Source of the DNA: Stratiolaelaps scimitus
Taxonomy: Eukaryota > Arthropoda > Arachnida > Mesostigmata > Laelapidae
Direction of reading: 5' to 3'
Assembly (NCBI GenBank): GCA_019614645.1
Contig: JABWDB010000001.1
Span: 4,774,001-4,838,000 of the forward strand
DNA: 64,000 nt
The position numbers and the translations under genes were made by a program. Positions 24,901 through 37,270 of the stretch are shown in pieces (positions within the stretch are counted from its first letter, which is position 1; each line of letters begins with the position of its first letter). The notes below the pieces were generated by a model, which was given only the letters and a program-made list of their open reading frames with translations, had not been told where the DNA came from and did no database searches.

Positions 24901-26083
24901 AGGGTCTGAATCAGACACTTTTATGCAATCCTAGAATACAATAGTGAGGAAACTCACATCGAAAAATTAATTTTCTATAACAATTTTGCCCCAACTTGTT
25001 GCAAGCATACATCTAAATGCAGAGAATCGTCGTTTATGTTTCTCGTGTGCTTGATACACGGACTAGTACACGAGGTATGATAGATTTCGGCATTTTCAAT
25101 GCATGTTCGATATTCCTGCACACTATTTTGTTATACACGATCACAAGATATTATCATATGAATATAAATACATAAAAATACAACGGGGCCCGCTATGCAA
25201 TATGTATTCAAGCGTATCGACTCTGTGTGAGCGAATTACCGTCTACTCTAGACCAGTGGGCAGAACAAAAATTCATATGCCCGTGTCACGGTGTTTTTGC
25301 CGAACGCGATCAGAAAGATCGTAGTATTTTCGACATGGAAATCAGTTTTTTTCCTTCTGACAGGAACCTAAGCCGAGTTTCACATAAATGCATGGCATTC
25401 GGTAAGGTCGCCTATACTACGTCGCCCATCACAGTCGAGCAGTACCACTAGCTGGTGGTTTCGAGGTATTTGATATAAATAAGGGGGCTTTTGTTTTTTT
25501 TTTCTATAAATCAAATGTATCATACAAAATAGACGCTCGATACGACATGAAAATGGCAGAAAGTTACACCAGAAAATGACTGGATGGGAATGTCTATGGA
25601 TGTCGATTCGGAGGTCTAGCTTACCCGAAGATCCACTTTACCGTAGTCAGTTTTTTGTAAGAATCAAGGTGTGTAAGATGAAATCAATTTGTTATTACTT
25701 TGAAATAGCTTCAACAAACCATGCACGTTTGTTGTAGTAGCATATGTTTTAGAATAGCCGAAGCCTCCCCCCCCCCCCGAGGATTGCACAGTATTGAATG
25801 TGTTATGTTTCTAGAGCCTGATATTCTTAGCTTTACTCTGTCATACTTAATATGGATAATAGAAAAGGTCGATTATTCGTTCTGGACGTTACCTTTGAAA
25901 TACTTTCCTGTGAAAACAATCATATATGCAACATATATCACCGGAGCATGACAGAAAGCTTCGAGCCTAAATATTGTGTTCACTGGAAGTTATATCGCTG
26001 TTCAATTGAACATATTATATCAGACGAGGAACGATATGTAATTATACGCATTTCAGTAGGAGTCCCCGCCGTCTTTAGTGATA

Positions 26084-26090
<7 letters not shown>

Positions 26091-26122
<32 letters not shown>
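26091..26122. repeat. (TA)n microsatellite
   Basis: A pure AT run of about 32 nt. It creates spurious Tyr-Ile open frames on both strands. Confidence 0.95.
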
Positions 26123-26128
<6 letters not shown>

Positions 26129-27821
26129 CTAAATCTAAGCAGCTTTGTAAATGCATGCTATAGATATACAAAGATATCCCATGTGTGTGTGTGTGTCGAT
26201 CTTTCTAAAGGAAGTACAACACTTCCTGAGGGACAGATCAGCGTGAAATTGTCGTGTCGTTCAGTTGAGACGTGGGTGGTGGAAAGGTCGCTGTTGAATC
26301 GGATGCTCTGTTAGCTGTTGTTGCAGTCAGCAGGTCCAGTCGTCACTCTCGTTCTCTAAACGGTGAAGAAGGAATGACCACCAAATAAAGGGTTGAAATG
26401 ATTTTACACCACCCCAGTACAACTTTAAGGTTATTCTTCTTGCTAAAGCTGGAGCCCTGTCGTTAGCACCAGAATTGCTCTTAATTGAGACAAAGGCGAT
26501 GGTGCTCGTAATTGAGATAGACCGAAGTAAAACTCAAACAAAGTTTTCTTCAACCATATGTCTCAATGTGTATTTAAAACGGATCTTTAAGTGACGTCGG
26601 TGCTATGTGTTTTCCCGTAGCTCATAGTAATAGCTGACTTCGCCGGCAATCATCGAAAGAATCGCCCACCGGTGAACTACTGTGTGAACAACAACAATAC
26701 TCGGATCCGGGAACACTTGACTTCCCTCGCGGGAATCGATACGACCCGTTTGTATTATGCATGCCAGGACGTACTACAACTGTGACTTCATAACCTGAGA
26801 AGTGATTAGACGATACACTTGTAAGTGCCCTTTAGGTAACCTCCCCGCTGATCGGCGTCGTGCTGTGCACAAGATACGCTGTGCGAGTTCGAACGGAGCA
26901 AGCAAGTCGAGATTGGCGTCCTGACTAGCCTCGAGTGTAGACTAATGCACTGTTGAACGCCGCCGGCATTGAAGTTACTAGCGCCTGCAGGTGACTGCGC
27001 CTATGAGCTCAAGCAGTAGACGTCGTAAACTTGCACCCCGTGTTTACAAGCAATCGGGAAACGAAATCCCCATCAGACGACTTCGCTTTCTGATCTTGAC
27101 GCTCTGGCGCCTATGGGTGGAGAACATAGGAAAGTTTAGCAACTTGACAGCTGCACGCCGTTTTGAAACATAATGATCGGTTGCTCTTCCATTTTACGGG
27201 GCCTGGCTCCGAATCCTTCCCTGGATTCGTGGACCAGGGAACGATTCATCGACGACCGATTTACTAAACCCCCCTCCGTAGAATATTTTGTTAAACCGCC
27301 CGGTTTCCTATTTGTCCTGGATTTACGTTTTACAATTACCTGATCAGCATGGAAACGTCGGCAACGCCTCAGTAAAAGCAAGGGAAGACAATTTGCAGCC
27401 TGCGTTTATTCTAAGATGCACATGTGTATGCTATGTGCATTGTTGACGAAGCGCCTTAGTTGTAAACTGGGAATACAGAGGGAGAGCAATTAGAGAGATA
27501 TTCTCTCCTTTCAGGCCACAGTAGGCGAGTCAACGCAGAAAAGCGAGTGTATTTCAGTGGATCATTTTCCATTGACGGAGAACGGGGGTGTGATTTATGG
27601 AAACTTAGTCTCGCGCCCCTGATGGTTGCCGTTGTTGTCATCAGAATATTGTTGTTATTATTATTATATAATCGATTCCCGCAATGCTAAGGTCTGAAGT
27701 CATATGGATGCGCAGTTCAGCAGGCATTTTTGTACTATTTTTTTCTATGCGGATACTTTACAAGATACCGCTTTTGCTGGAAATATTACGAACAACGATG
27801 TTTATAGGGTTCAAGAATTGA

Positions 27822-27910
27822 CTTGGAAAGCCACTCTAAACTTTTTCGGGCTGACTCTCAGCCAACATTTAACGTCCACGGTACCGCTTTCGCCCTTGGA
27901 AAGCCACTCT
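27822..27910 (-). mobile_element. 5'-truncated SINE family A copy with 16-bp target-site duplication
   Basis: CTTGGAAAGCCACTCT occurs at 27822-27837 and, identically, at 27895-27910. Between them are 57 bp holding only the family A tail (CGGGCTGACTCTCAGCC plus adjoining body) in minus orientation. Identical flanking repeats and loss of the head are the signature of LINE-driven target-primed insertion with 5' truncation. The perfect duplication implies a fairly recent event. Confidence 0.85.
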
Positions 27911-27959
27911 GCATTGACACAATATATGTTGAAATTTATGTTATGTTATTCTAGTTAAT

Positions 27960-29640
27960 GAGAGAGACCATAATTGCTAAGAGACAAATAATGCATAACA
28001 AATAGGTAATAGTGTTGATTACAGTGCGAGAACGCCAGAAATGATCGTGGGCCAATCGAAATACTACCATAGTAGACACCAGGTTTTGAAGACCTTTCCA
28101 TCTGATACCAAATTACCTTAATCCGCGTAGACAGACTTCATGTAGAAAAACAACGGAACGTTTGCAATGAATAGTCAACGAATTTTGAGGATATTGACCC
28201 CACACAGTCGAACGCGAGCCGCCGCCGAATCGAAACCCGAATTCCGCCTTTGCCAGAGAAGAGCTTCAGAACAATCATTCTCCCGATGCCGGACATTCAG
28301 GTAGTGCCACGGGTCGGAGCACCGTGACACGCTGGGTGAGAGCCTCATCGTACCGAGTCGAATACCTCAGAGTGAGCCTCGGTGGGTCAGTCATTAGTTA
28401 CCCTATTTAAAATAGAAAGGCGACTAAGCCTTCGTCGGTCTGGCTCGTAGAAAACACCACAGTTTACGCTCAGACGTTGTTTGGTGAAAACAACTTCGCT
28501 ACAAGGAACAACAGCATGAATAGGTACAATACAGTTCGAATACACGTTTTGCTTAAAGCCGACAGAGGCCATTATTACATTTGCAGCAGTATTATTGTCT
28601 CAGAAGGAGGACCGGTCCCCCTTTTAGTGAGAGAAAAGAAAAAATTGTTTCCCGGCAAAATGGGGTATCCGGAGTTTGAAGGCCTGGCTGCGTAGGTGCA
28701 TTTTTTCGAATCAGCGTTCATCGAAATATGGTCCTCATTTGTCTAAAATGTTCCAGCCTAGCATATGGGGTGAAGACTACTGAATTGAATGCGTACGTCG
28801 ATTAATACTGACAATATAATAGTATAATCTTTGCTTCGCAGTTCTAGTTGTAATAGCGGCTTGGAATAATTGCTCGCAGGAGTCTCCTCTCGTGACAACT
28901 TTGTGAAGTATCGAGACCTGATACGAAAGGACGTCCGCTATGGAAGTGAGTTGATGAGAATAATTGCAAAGTTCCCAGTGTAAATATCATTCATCTGCTG
29001 TCACAATCTGCAATAGTGCCGTCAGTTAAGCTTCAACTTATACTGAAACTATTATAGTTGCGGACGACTAGTGAGCCATGTACGCGTCAACTAAGCTACC
29101 GCCCTCTGACCTCGCTCACTTTTGAAATCCTCGGTAGCCAGCACAGTGCGCTCGTGTTTGCAAACCAGAGCATCGTCCATATAGCTGATCCACCATGAAC
29201 AATCGTCGCCCAGCCCGCACCAGCGGCAGCGGTGGATTTTAGTAGCAGCAATCCGATATTGTGCGGTTATTTTATTGAGAAATGGTTACAGCAACGGAGT
29301 CATTAACCAGCAGACAGACAGGCAGACAGATGAAAACCCTTGATTATAAGACGGGACGGGACAATGCTCGGGTTTCCTTCGACGTGATCGAAACGTGCTT
29401 CCAGACGCTCTCGTTAATTGACACCTAACGCGAAGAGGGAATCAGCCGAGGGGGCCTAATTAGCGAGATGTTCACTTCGTGCATGCGACATGTACGCGAC
29501 ACACAATGAAGATGTGTCCGAAATTACAGCCGGACAGCCGGGTGAGAGCTAAAATAAGAACGAGAGGCGGCCCGTTGTACAAACAGAGAAGAGATAGATA
29601 GGGAGAGAGAGGGAGGGAGGGAGAGAGAGAGATTTCCATA
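27960..29640. other. Intergenic, no gene recognised
   Basis: A GC-richer stretch at about 28.2-28.38 kb keeps two frames open briefly, but no domain or splice pattern supports an exon. A purine-rich GAGA tract lies at about 29600-29631. Confidence 0.4.
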
Positions 29641-29655
29641 GACTCTGGGACCTAC

Positions 29656-29716
29656 ATTTTCCGGGCTGATTCATAGCCAACATTTAACGTCCACAATACT
29701 GCTTTCGGCATTGTAG
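29656..29716 (-). mobile_element. 5'-truncated SINE family A copy
   Basis: The tail hairpin (CCGGGCTGATTCATAGCC) and the first part of the body are present in minus orientation; the head is missing. Imperfect flanking repeats (CTGGGACCTAC at 29645-29655, CTGAGACCTGA at 29717-29727) are a probable decayed target-site duplication. Confidence 0.7.
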
Positions 29717-29760
29717 CTGAGACCTGACCTCTCCAATTCCACCCCACATAAGATATTGTT

Positions 29761-29839
29761 AGTTATGAGAAGTTTACGTTGTGAGGCCTGGTCTGCATGA
29801 GCATTCTCCGTCATAAAAAAAAAGTTATGAGAAGTTGAC
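29761..29839 (+). mobile_element. Short poly(A)-tailed retroposed insert with target-site duplication
   Basis: AGTTATGAGAAGTTTAC (29761-29777) recurs as AGTTATGAGAAGTTGAC (29823-29839), 16 of 17 identical. Between them are about 45 bp ending in a run of A. The layout fits a severely 5'-truncated transcript inserted by a LINE machinery. The source sequence (starting GTTGTGAGGCCTGG) was not identified. Confidence 0.7.
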
Positions 29840-31900
29840 AACAAATAAACAGTACTATTCATCTTCTGTCGGATGAATGACACTCGTTGAAACAGATAGG
29901 CGAAGTAGGGCATGCTGATGGCTTTTATCTTGATTATTTTTGTCTGTTCCGATTGGCCGGTTGAGGAGCCGAATCGACGAATGCGAATTACTTCAGAAAA
30001 TAATTACATCGACGCTAATGCAATATACCCATGTGGCTACTCGAGGGTTTTCATTCATTGAATTGGCTTGAAAGAAGATTTAACGGAAGCGGAGGTTGGC
30101 GTTGTCTAATGGATGGGGGTGCTATATCTATTTCTCTGGTAACGTATCAATTTATGATTAATCTGCCCTGACTCCACGCATACCCTGTTCCCTGTTTTGT
30201 CTCTTTGCAACGATAAGTAGCCTTTAGCTGCAGAGTATATGCATACTCTATCTACCACATTCAGCTCATTTCTCGATCGGTAAGCCTTGCTTTCCATTAT
30301 CTCCACGGTGTGAATTAGAGGCCTTCAAATCCAAAGTATATAACTATAGGCGGGAATCAAGCATTGGTCGGTTCATGTCCACCGCTTTTTTTTTGCCAAA
30401 CCTGTTCTACTGATCGACCACACTGCGTAATGTGCGAGATTAAATCAGCGATGCTGTGTCCCCCCCGTGATGAGCCAGCAACTTCGCACTACCCAGGGAC
30501 ACAGCCTAGATAAATAGGTCGATAGTGGCACATGTCCCTAGTTGCAGGTTCAAATTCTACCGTAGCCTCACTGAGGTGTGGATTCTCCTCCCGTTGATAT
30601 TTCTCAGGGTTATTCCGCCGCACGGATGCGTACAAAAATTGCCTCCTGGGAGAAGAGCTGAGGCGGGACGTTCACCCGCGAACGAAAACGAAGAAATTGT
30701 CATTTTGTTTAACCGTATTCTGTTATCATTTTTGACACCGGAACTGCGATGAGCCGTGTGACCTAAAGCGATCAGAGGGTACAAATATTACACATAAGAT
30801 TATGGAGGATTGTATAGGCTTCAATAGAAGGATAAACTGGTGGTGGTGGCGGTGATTGGCTTTTCAACGTTGACCTGCATCGCTGGCGTCAGGAAGTCGT
30901 CTCAACTGGACTTTGGCATTGCATCATCATATGTACATATATCTCATACGGGTTTTTCTAATTGTTGACCTTGGTGGTGTTGTTACCTGTGCCATGGTTC
31001 GGAGCTACGTTCGTATTACTTCAAATCATGATATGGTGTGTCCTGCGCGATTCAAACCGGAGACTCTAGGGTTCCAAGTCTTCGGCAATACCTCACACCA
31101 TCGCTCTTTCTCGAGATCTCATACAAGCTGACTTTTCCTTTATGTTCACCGTCGTAATATTTTCTTCGCGTGTCGTTTCGATAGTTTGACCGCGTGGTAA
31201 TCGTACCAACTCAACTATGCCCTCGCGATATCGTCCAAGGTCGTCTTCGAGTATATTTTATATTTCTATTGTGTTTGTATTACTATTGGTGCGTGTGTGT
31301 ACGTGTGTGCACCCGCTGTTGCGTACCGTTCACGTGCCACTGGGGGCTACAAACTCCATGAGTTGTACCGCGCCCATCGAGCCTTACCCGGTCGAAAATG
31401 AAATGACTCGAACTTCAGTTGAACTCTGTAACATTGCAGTTGCCAAAGCCACAATGAACATTCTCACATACAAACGCATATCCATGCATGCACGTGCCTG
31501 GTTTGTTTACACGAGCAGTGTAACTTCCTGGTGGTTATGGTAGTGGTAGTGGTGATCATGGACGTTAGTATTACAATATATCCTATACGTTACTTATCGC
31601 TCGCTATACGAGCGTGCGTTTGATTTGGTTTCGTTTGTTTCTCACGAGAGCCCGATCGTGAGACTGCCGTTTCTCAAATGCGCGAGCGCTATACGTTCGT
31701 GCCGTTTTTATTGTCTTCTCTATGAGAGTGGCACTCATAGACCCTCACGACCCTGCGTCGCCATGCGAACGATCATACCCGACGTGTTCGCACTAACATA
31801 CCCCCCAGGAACACACCTATCGTACACATACATAGCAGCTGCAAAGGTTGTCTATTTTCTAAATATAATAAGAGGGTGGGAGCGGCGCCTTTTGCCTGCT
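29840..31900. other. Intergenic, no gene recognised
   Basis: A tRNA-like B-box sequence (GCAGGTTCAAATTC, about 30545-30558, plus) may mark another SINE. A SINE B fragment lies at 31046-31083. Frames at 30525-30784 and 31217-31543 are unremarkable. Confidence 0.4.
31046..31083 (-). mobile_element. SINE family B fragment
   Basis: The minus strand has GAAGACTTGG and then GTCTCCGGTTTGAATC, matching the tRNA-like head of the copy at 43190-43262. The ends are not defined. Confidence 0.5.
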
Positions 31901-32826
31901 CGCTAGAAGGCTACTTCAGAACGCGTTTACCTCTACCCTCAAGCGCGTTCGCAATTGCAAAAAAAAAGATGGGGCCTGGGAGACGGACGAAATAGAGAAT
32001 TTCGAGGAAGTCCGGAGGCGTCTGGCCCCGACCAACAGCCACGTGTCCCGTCGGGGTCTATGGCTCTGAAAGGAACAATTTCATGTATCGTCTTGTCTTG
32101 TTCTTCGTCATCGTCGACGATCGTCGCGAGCGAGAACAACGACGAAACAAGAAACAGCATCGGCGCGTCGCTAACCGGCCAACCAGCATCCTCTATCTAT
32201 TGTCGCCGCACCGATATAAGAGATCTGAAGATATTCCCCCACGCTACCTCAAGGTGCGTCGATGACGTTCTCGAATGTTGCAACGAGTATACCGCTGATG
32301 CCATCGCTGGCATCAACCTCGAAGGTTTTTTTCAAAGGGCGCGAGAGCGAAAAACAAATAACAGGCCAATATCAACAACGGCGGCAGCATCTCAGTTTCC
32401 TCCTCCTCAAGGCTTCTATCTCCGCTATACGCCACCCGCCTCTTGATGGCCTCCTTGTACGACCCCCTCCGCGGTCCCAACCTGCCGATAATTTCAAAGT
32501 AGAGTCGAATCTAGTGGCCGTCGTATGAAAATTAGCCCCGCGGCAATACCTACCTTATCGTATGGACGTTCCATCGACGGGAGAGAACAATGCTGCTGGG
32601 TACGTCGCTGCTCGGGACACGAGCGTGTGGTGCTGCGGGGGAAGTTTGGAATGCGTGCACATATGCGGCGACGTACACGCGCCTGCAACGTCATGATATG
32701 ATCCCTCCAATGATGGGTCAAGTAATTGCTAAAGCGGTGAGCTCTGGTTGATCGAATGTTGAATTGAAGTATCCGGAGCAGGGGCACACGGCTCATTGAA
32801 TTTACGATACTCGAGATAGCAGATAG
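31900..32826 (+). promoter_or_regulatory. Candidate promoter and 5' UTR exon region of the receptor gene
   Basis: This is a GC- and CpG-richer block 1.1-2 kb upstream of the receptor start codon. It ends at a consensus donor, ATAG|GTGAGC, after 32826. The first coding exon has a possible acceptor just before 33933 (GATTTCAG). Splicing 32826 to 33933 would give a non-coding first exon. A 163-codon open frame (31955-32446) lies in the block but shows no domain. This is inference from composition and splice signals only. Confidence 0.25.
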
Positions 32827-33546
32827 GTGAGCGAAGTCCTGCTATCGAGAAAATATGACCAAGGCTAATAGAAGCAACTGCACTGCAATGAAAGTGATTT
32901 GTCTATGCAATAACCAGACGGGTCACACGGTGCTTCTGTGTTTCGGTGTCTGACCGGCGAGTTAATAATTGGAAGGGATCGTCCTAAAGTTCAATTGGGA
33001 AGATGTTCTAAGCGTTCGGTGAGTTGGAACAGAAATGAAACGTCTCCACCCGATCGCTGCACGCGCATCGCGTTCGAGTCCCTTGATAGCTACTGCAATC
33101 TTCAGGGCTGATCAGGCCCATACCCGGTCGTTGAATTAGCTGATGTCAGGGGAGATCGTATTGTGAAGATCAGAGATCAGGTATGAGTTAGACATAAGAG
33201 TGAATTCGAGTTGCTCAGGAGTTAGTCGACCATTATTCCGAATAGAACTCCTTTCTTTTCATGAAAGGGGGTGGGCGTGGTTAGTTGGCAGACCAGATCA
33301 CCAACCGTCGAAAACGCCCACGTGCATATTCGGCACATCTTTGCTGTCGACCGACTTCGACATGTGGATGCCAGGGGAATGCGTCATTGATAAGCTCAGT
33401 TCGAGCTGTACCTTTGGGACAGATAATGTCGCCACTGGACATATCAAATCGTTGTGCGTTATATCAAATAAGTGATTAACCATGTTTTAATTCCTGCTCT
33501 GCCCTAGTTCGGTAATATTCTGAGTTAACTGAGGGTGGCAGCGAAG

Positions 33547-33781
33547 GGCGGTAGGTATTTTTTTTTAATTTTCCAGGCTGACTCACAGCCAACATTTCTC
33601 GTCCACGGGTACAACTGCTTTCGGCATACGGCATCATAAGATGGGACAACCCCTTTAGATGCAAATGTGCAACGGTGGGGATCGAACCCGTGCACCTACG
33701 TGTTGCACTCCTCGGCGCACATTGCAAGGCGCACACGAATGCACCACCAGGCCACCGGGCTCGACAATCGGCGGTAGATCT
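33547..33781 (-). mobile_element. Full-length SINE family A with imperfect target-site duplication
   Basis: This is the best copy in the window (element about 33559-33769). On the minus strand it has a tRNA-derived head with A box (TGGCCTGGTGG) and B box (GGGTTCGATCCCC), a body (GTTGCACATTTGCATC onward), a 3' hairpin (GGCTGTGAGTCAGCC) and an A-rich tail. GGCGGTAGGTAT (33547-33558) and GGCGGTAGATCT (33770-33781) flank it as a decayed duplication. It lies just upstream of receptor exon 1. Confidence 0.85.
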
Positions 33782-33947
33782 ATAGCGTCCCTTTGACGTA
33801 AAGAACGCTGAACGTTTAATAATAATTTATATATAAACTACGTTGAAAGATAAATGATTTTATAATAATATACATTAATACATGCTTTTTTTTAATGTTT
33901 ACCGTTCTATTGGAATTGGTCCGCGATTTCAGGTTAACAGGGGTACT

Positions 33948-34062
33948 ATGGCGAACGTCAACGCAAGTATCGTTGATCCACTCTGGGCGTTCCCTTCAAA
34001 CTTCTCCCTTCCAGACCCGTACAACACCCATCAGGTCGACCAGTACCTAGCCCAGACTCTCG
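33948..34062 (+). CDS. Receptor exon 1 (residues 1-38, extracellular N-terminus)
   Basis: The start ATG is in GGGTACTATGGCG; no better upstream in-frame ATG was found. The exon ends CTCTCG|GTAAGC, phase 1. The untranslated part may begin at 33933, after GATTTCAG. Confidence 0.8.
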
Positions 34063-37000
34063 GTAAGCACCGGTAAAATGATCGCGTATTGTGCGATCCA
34101 ACGTACCCTGACTCACAGAGTATCGATATTCACTCATGTGGGCTTCGTAACAAACGCGTACTCGCTATGAATTTCGTATATAGTGATAGAATTCAAGGAA
34201 CTCGGATGTCATTCCAAATTACATATGTTTGTAAGTCAATTTGTAGTGAAGGCTATTTGATATAGATTGCAGCATGAAATCGAACACATCACGATCTATG
34301 AGCATGTAAGATACAATTGGCGTGGATTCCAGTTACCTTGTGTTATTTCCAAAGAAAAAAAAAATTGTTTATTTATAAGCTTGGGTCTGGCTTCGTCATT
34401 GATATTGATTTTGTTGCCAGTATTATTTCGGTGTTGTAATTGCAAATACGTTTACAATATTTCAAATGGTTTAGCAACGATCTTACGTTCATGTAGCCTC
34501 CCCTATGCTCACGTGACATACTAAAATGTATAATAAAATAATCAATTGATCCAAGTTCGAGGGACAATCAAATCAAGTTATCTTATGCGTGGCCAGCCTT
34601 CCCCAATACTACTCATATCCGTTGTTGGCCATACAGTGGTTGTATTATATATATAATACAATATATACAATACAATCACACCTTTTATTTCAAAGGTAGA
34701 TGTCGTTCACGGGGCTCGAACCGGCGGTCTTCGGCTTTTTCAGAAGGGGACTCCGTCGGCCATGCCAATATTCAAAACTGTTGACGATTTGCAGCCCCTG
34801 TACACAGGGGAGTGGAATAAGTAAGCGTACCACAAGGCAAGATGCAACGACACCGTTGGAAAACAAAAACATGGATTTACGATTGAAAGAACAGTCGGTT
34901 GACAACTGAAGTGGATGCGTTTTAGCTGTAAACCAGTCACCTTATCCGTAACTGATATAATCACATCTTCCAGGTGCAAAATTACATTTAGCCTACAACA
35001 AGCCTGCCTCTACCGTCCCCTCACCTGAGATATACATATTATTATTATTGTTATTATTATACTGAATGCCTTATATGTATACGTGTGCCAACGTTGGGCT
35101 ATCTGATATTTTTGCGCAGGGCCTCGTCAAGTGGCATGGAACAAGCTACTGCCAATGACGGTGATCTACTCGTTGATCTTTGTCAGCGGCCTCGCCGGCA
35201 ACCTGTCAACCTGTATAGTGATCGTGCAGAATCCTCACATGCATACAGCTACCAATTACTACCTCTTCAGCTTGGCTGTATCCGACCTGCTCACGCTCGT
35301 TTTCGGTAAGTGTGACCTACGGTTTCAGCGTGCGACTAACGGCAATCGGATGGCAACATCGGATACATAGTATATTTCATTTGTTTATAACGCGTCTGTA
35401 CGAACTTACAACGGCCGTAACTTTTCACACAACATTATGACCTTCAACTAAGACAAGGGCGTGCCTTTCACAACAACCAACCTTGACACTGTACCTATGG
35501 TCAGGTTTTGATGACCGAATAGAAGGGAGTGGATTTATCAGTGCTAAGGTATCATGCGTGCTCCTTCGTTTCGCGATACACCGACAGACAGACGAGCACA
35601 CACGAGCATACAAATAGCGGATGGAGGGCCGTATTTCTCGATAGTGCATGCTTTAGGTGAGTTTTCAAAATGCTACTCTTGGCCATCAAACGCACGCAGC
35701 CGCGTGTTCGTGCTGGCTACCATGAGGCCCAACAAAATATTCACTATGTACATATATATATATATATATTATCTAATACCATCGTAACGCTCTGCACTCG
35801 TCGTGCCTGCTTGGGGGGGGGTTCCCGATTCCCGATGGCTGGCACGGGTGTCTATCTTGCTTTTGTGGTCAGTCTTTTCATTGATGTTCGAGTGTCGCCG
35901 CTATTCCCGGCCGATCATAAACTTTACTACCAGCGAGGGCGGAATGGCAGTGATATCAAAAATGTGAGGGATGTTTATGGGTCATCATCTCATCATCGTT
36001 CTCGTGGAACAGAGCGCTGAGATCTCACGAGCGGCAAAATGCATTCATTCATTCTTTCAATGTAATACGCTGACACCAAGATCACGACAGCACACGAATG
36101 CTTTATGGACAGCAATTACGAGTGGGTGAGGTGCATTGCTATATATGAACAATGTATTGAGTAAATAATGAGTTTACCTTCGAATAAAGTGTTTCGTCTA
36201 TGTCGCTAGATGCTTGTGGCTTCTCTCCCTCCCTCCCTCCCTCCCTCCCGTTGTTTGTCTTTTGTGTAAGATTTGCACATGGAACTTCGGCCATTGAACG
36301 CCAGATAAGGCAGCTAATATGTTGTTCTAATGCCCAATTGAGTTGCGTATAGAAATTAGAATGATCAGCTGTAGTATTACATTTTCAAGAGTCGCAAATC
36401 GACTCGTTCTCTCAAAAGTCGTTTAAAAGCCGTTGTGCCGATTTTTACCTGTGTATTCTACACGTGCATCGGCAAAACGAGATGAAGCAAATTTGTCCGC
36501 ATGCGGGGAGAGATATCGAAATACCGAGCGAACGTAGTGGCCCTTCTCATTACGGTTATGGGGTAACTCTAGCAGTATGTTCTAGTTTCGTGGATACGTC
36601 ATGTTTAAGGCAAAGGTCCTGTTCTTCCCCTCGCTACTCTTGGTTACACCCTGCTATACTCAAACTTGATGAGATCCCTGGAGATGAAGGCGGCAACGTA
36701 CGGCCACCAGATAACAAACACGATCAGGGTGAGCTGCTGCTGCTGCTGCTGCCGCTGGCCAGTGATTGTTAGAGTGGAAATGTGGTGAAAATGTGTTTTC
36801 ATGTTTTTGTTAGGAAGCAACGACGCATACAAATGTTTGTCATCTGGCGTCAGTCGTACGTGCGTGTACACGCGTGCTGTTGAGTCTGCTGCTCGGTTTT
36901 TCTTTCTGCGTGATCGTCGGTCGAATTCTTCAAAGTTTCGAGCAGGAGACGATTTTGGCGGGCGGGCGGGCGGTCGATCGATCGATCGGGCCCTCGTTCG

Positions 37001-37229
37001 TAGGCGAGCGTATCTTTACAAAAAGAGTTGCCTCCAGTGAGCATTTTTAACGACGCTTGAATCGTAGGTAACTCGCTCACAGTGCGCTCTGCTCGTTTTG
37101 ACGAGATGGCGTCGCCACTCGGAGATTGCGTTGGGAAAGTGCGCCACAAAAATAAGATAGATTAGCAGGCCCGGCCGGTCGCAGCTAATGGTCTACGCAG
37201 TAATGAATATTGATGCCAGTTATTGCGGT

Positions 37230-37270
<41 letters not shown>

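Larger units (their letters stand above)
18150..27820. other. Intergenic, no gene recognised
   Basis: About 9.7 kb, mostly AT-rich. A GC-rich 99-codon open frame at 18191-18490 (plus) and overlapping frames at 23022-23397 (minus) show no domain I can name. Microsatellites lie at 18917-18953 and 26091-26122, and a short TA-rich palindromic tract near 19140-19165. A poly-C run is at about 25769-25779. No splice-consistent exon set was found. Confidence 0.45.

Noticed and set aside
31955..32446. 163-codon plus-strand frame upstream of the receptor
   Set aside because: No domain, Ser/Thr/Arg-rich GC-driven composition; better explained as promoter or UTR sequence.
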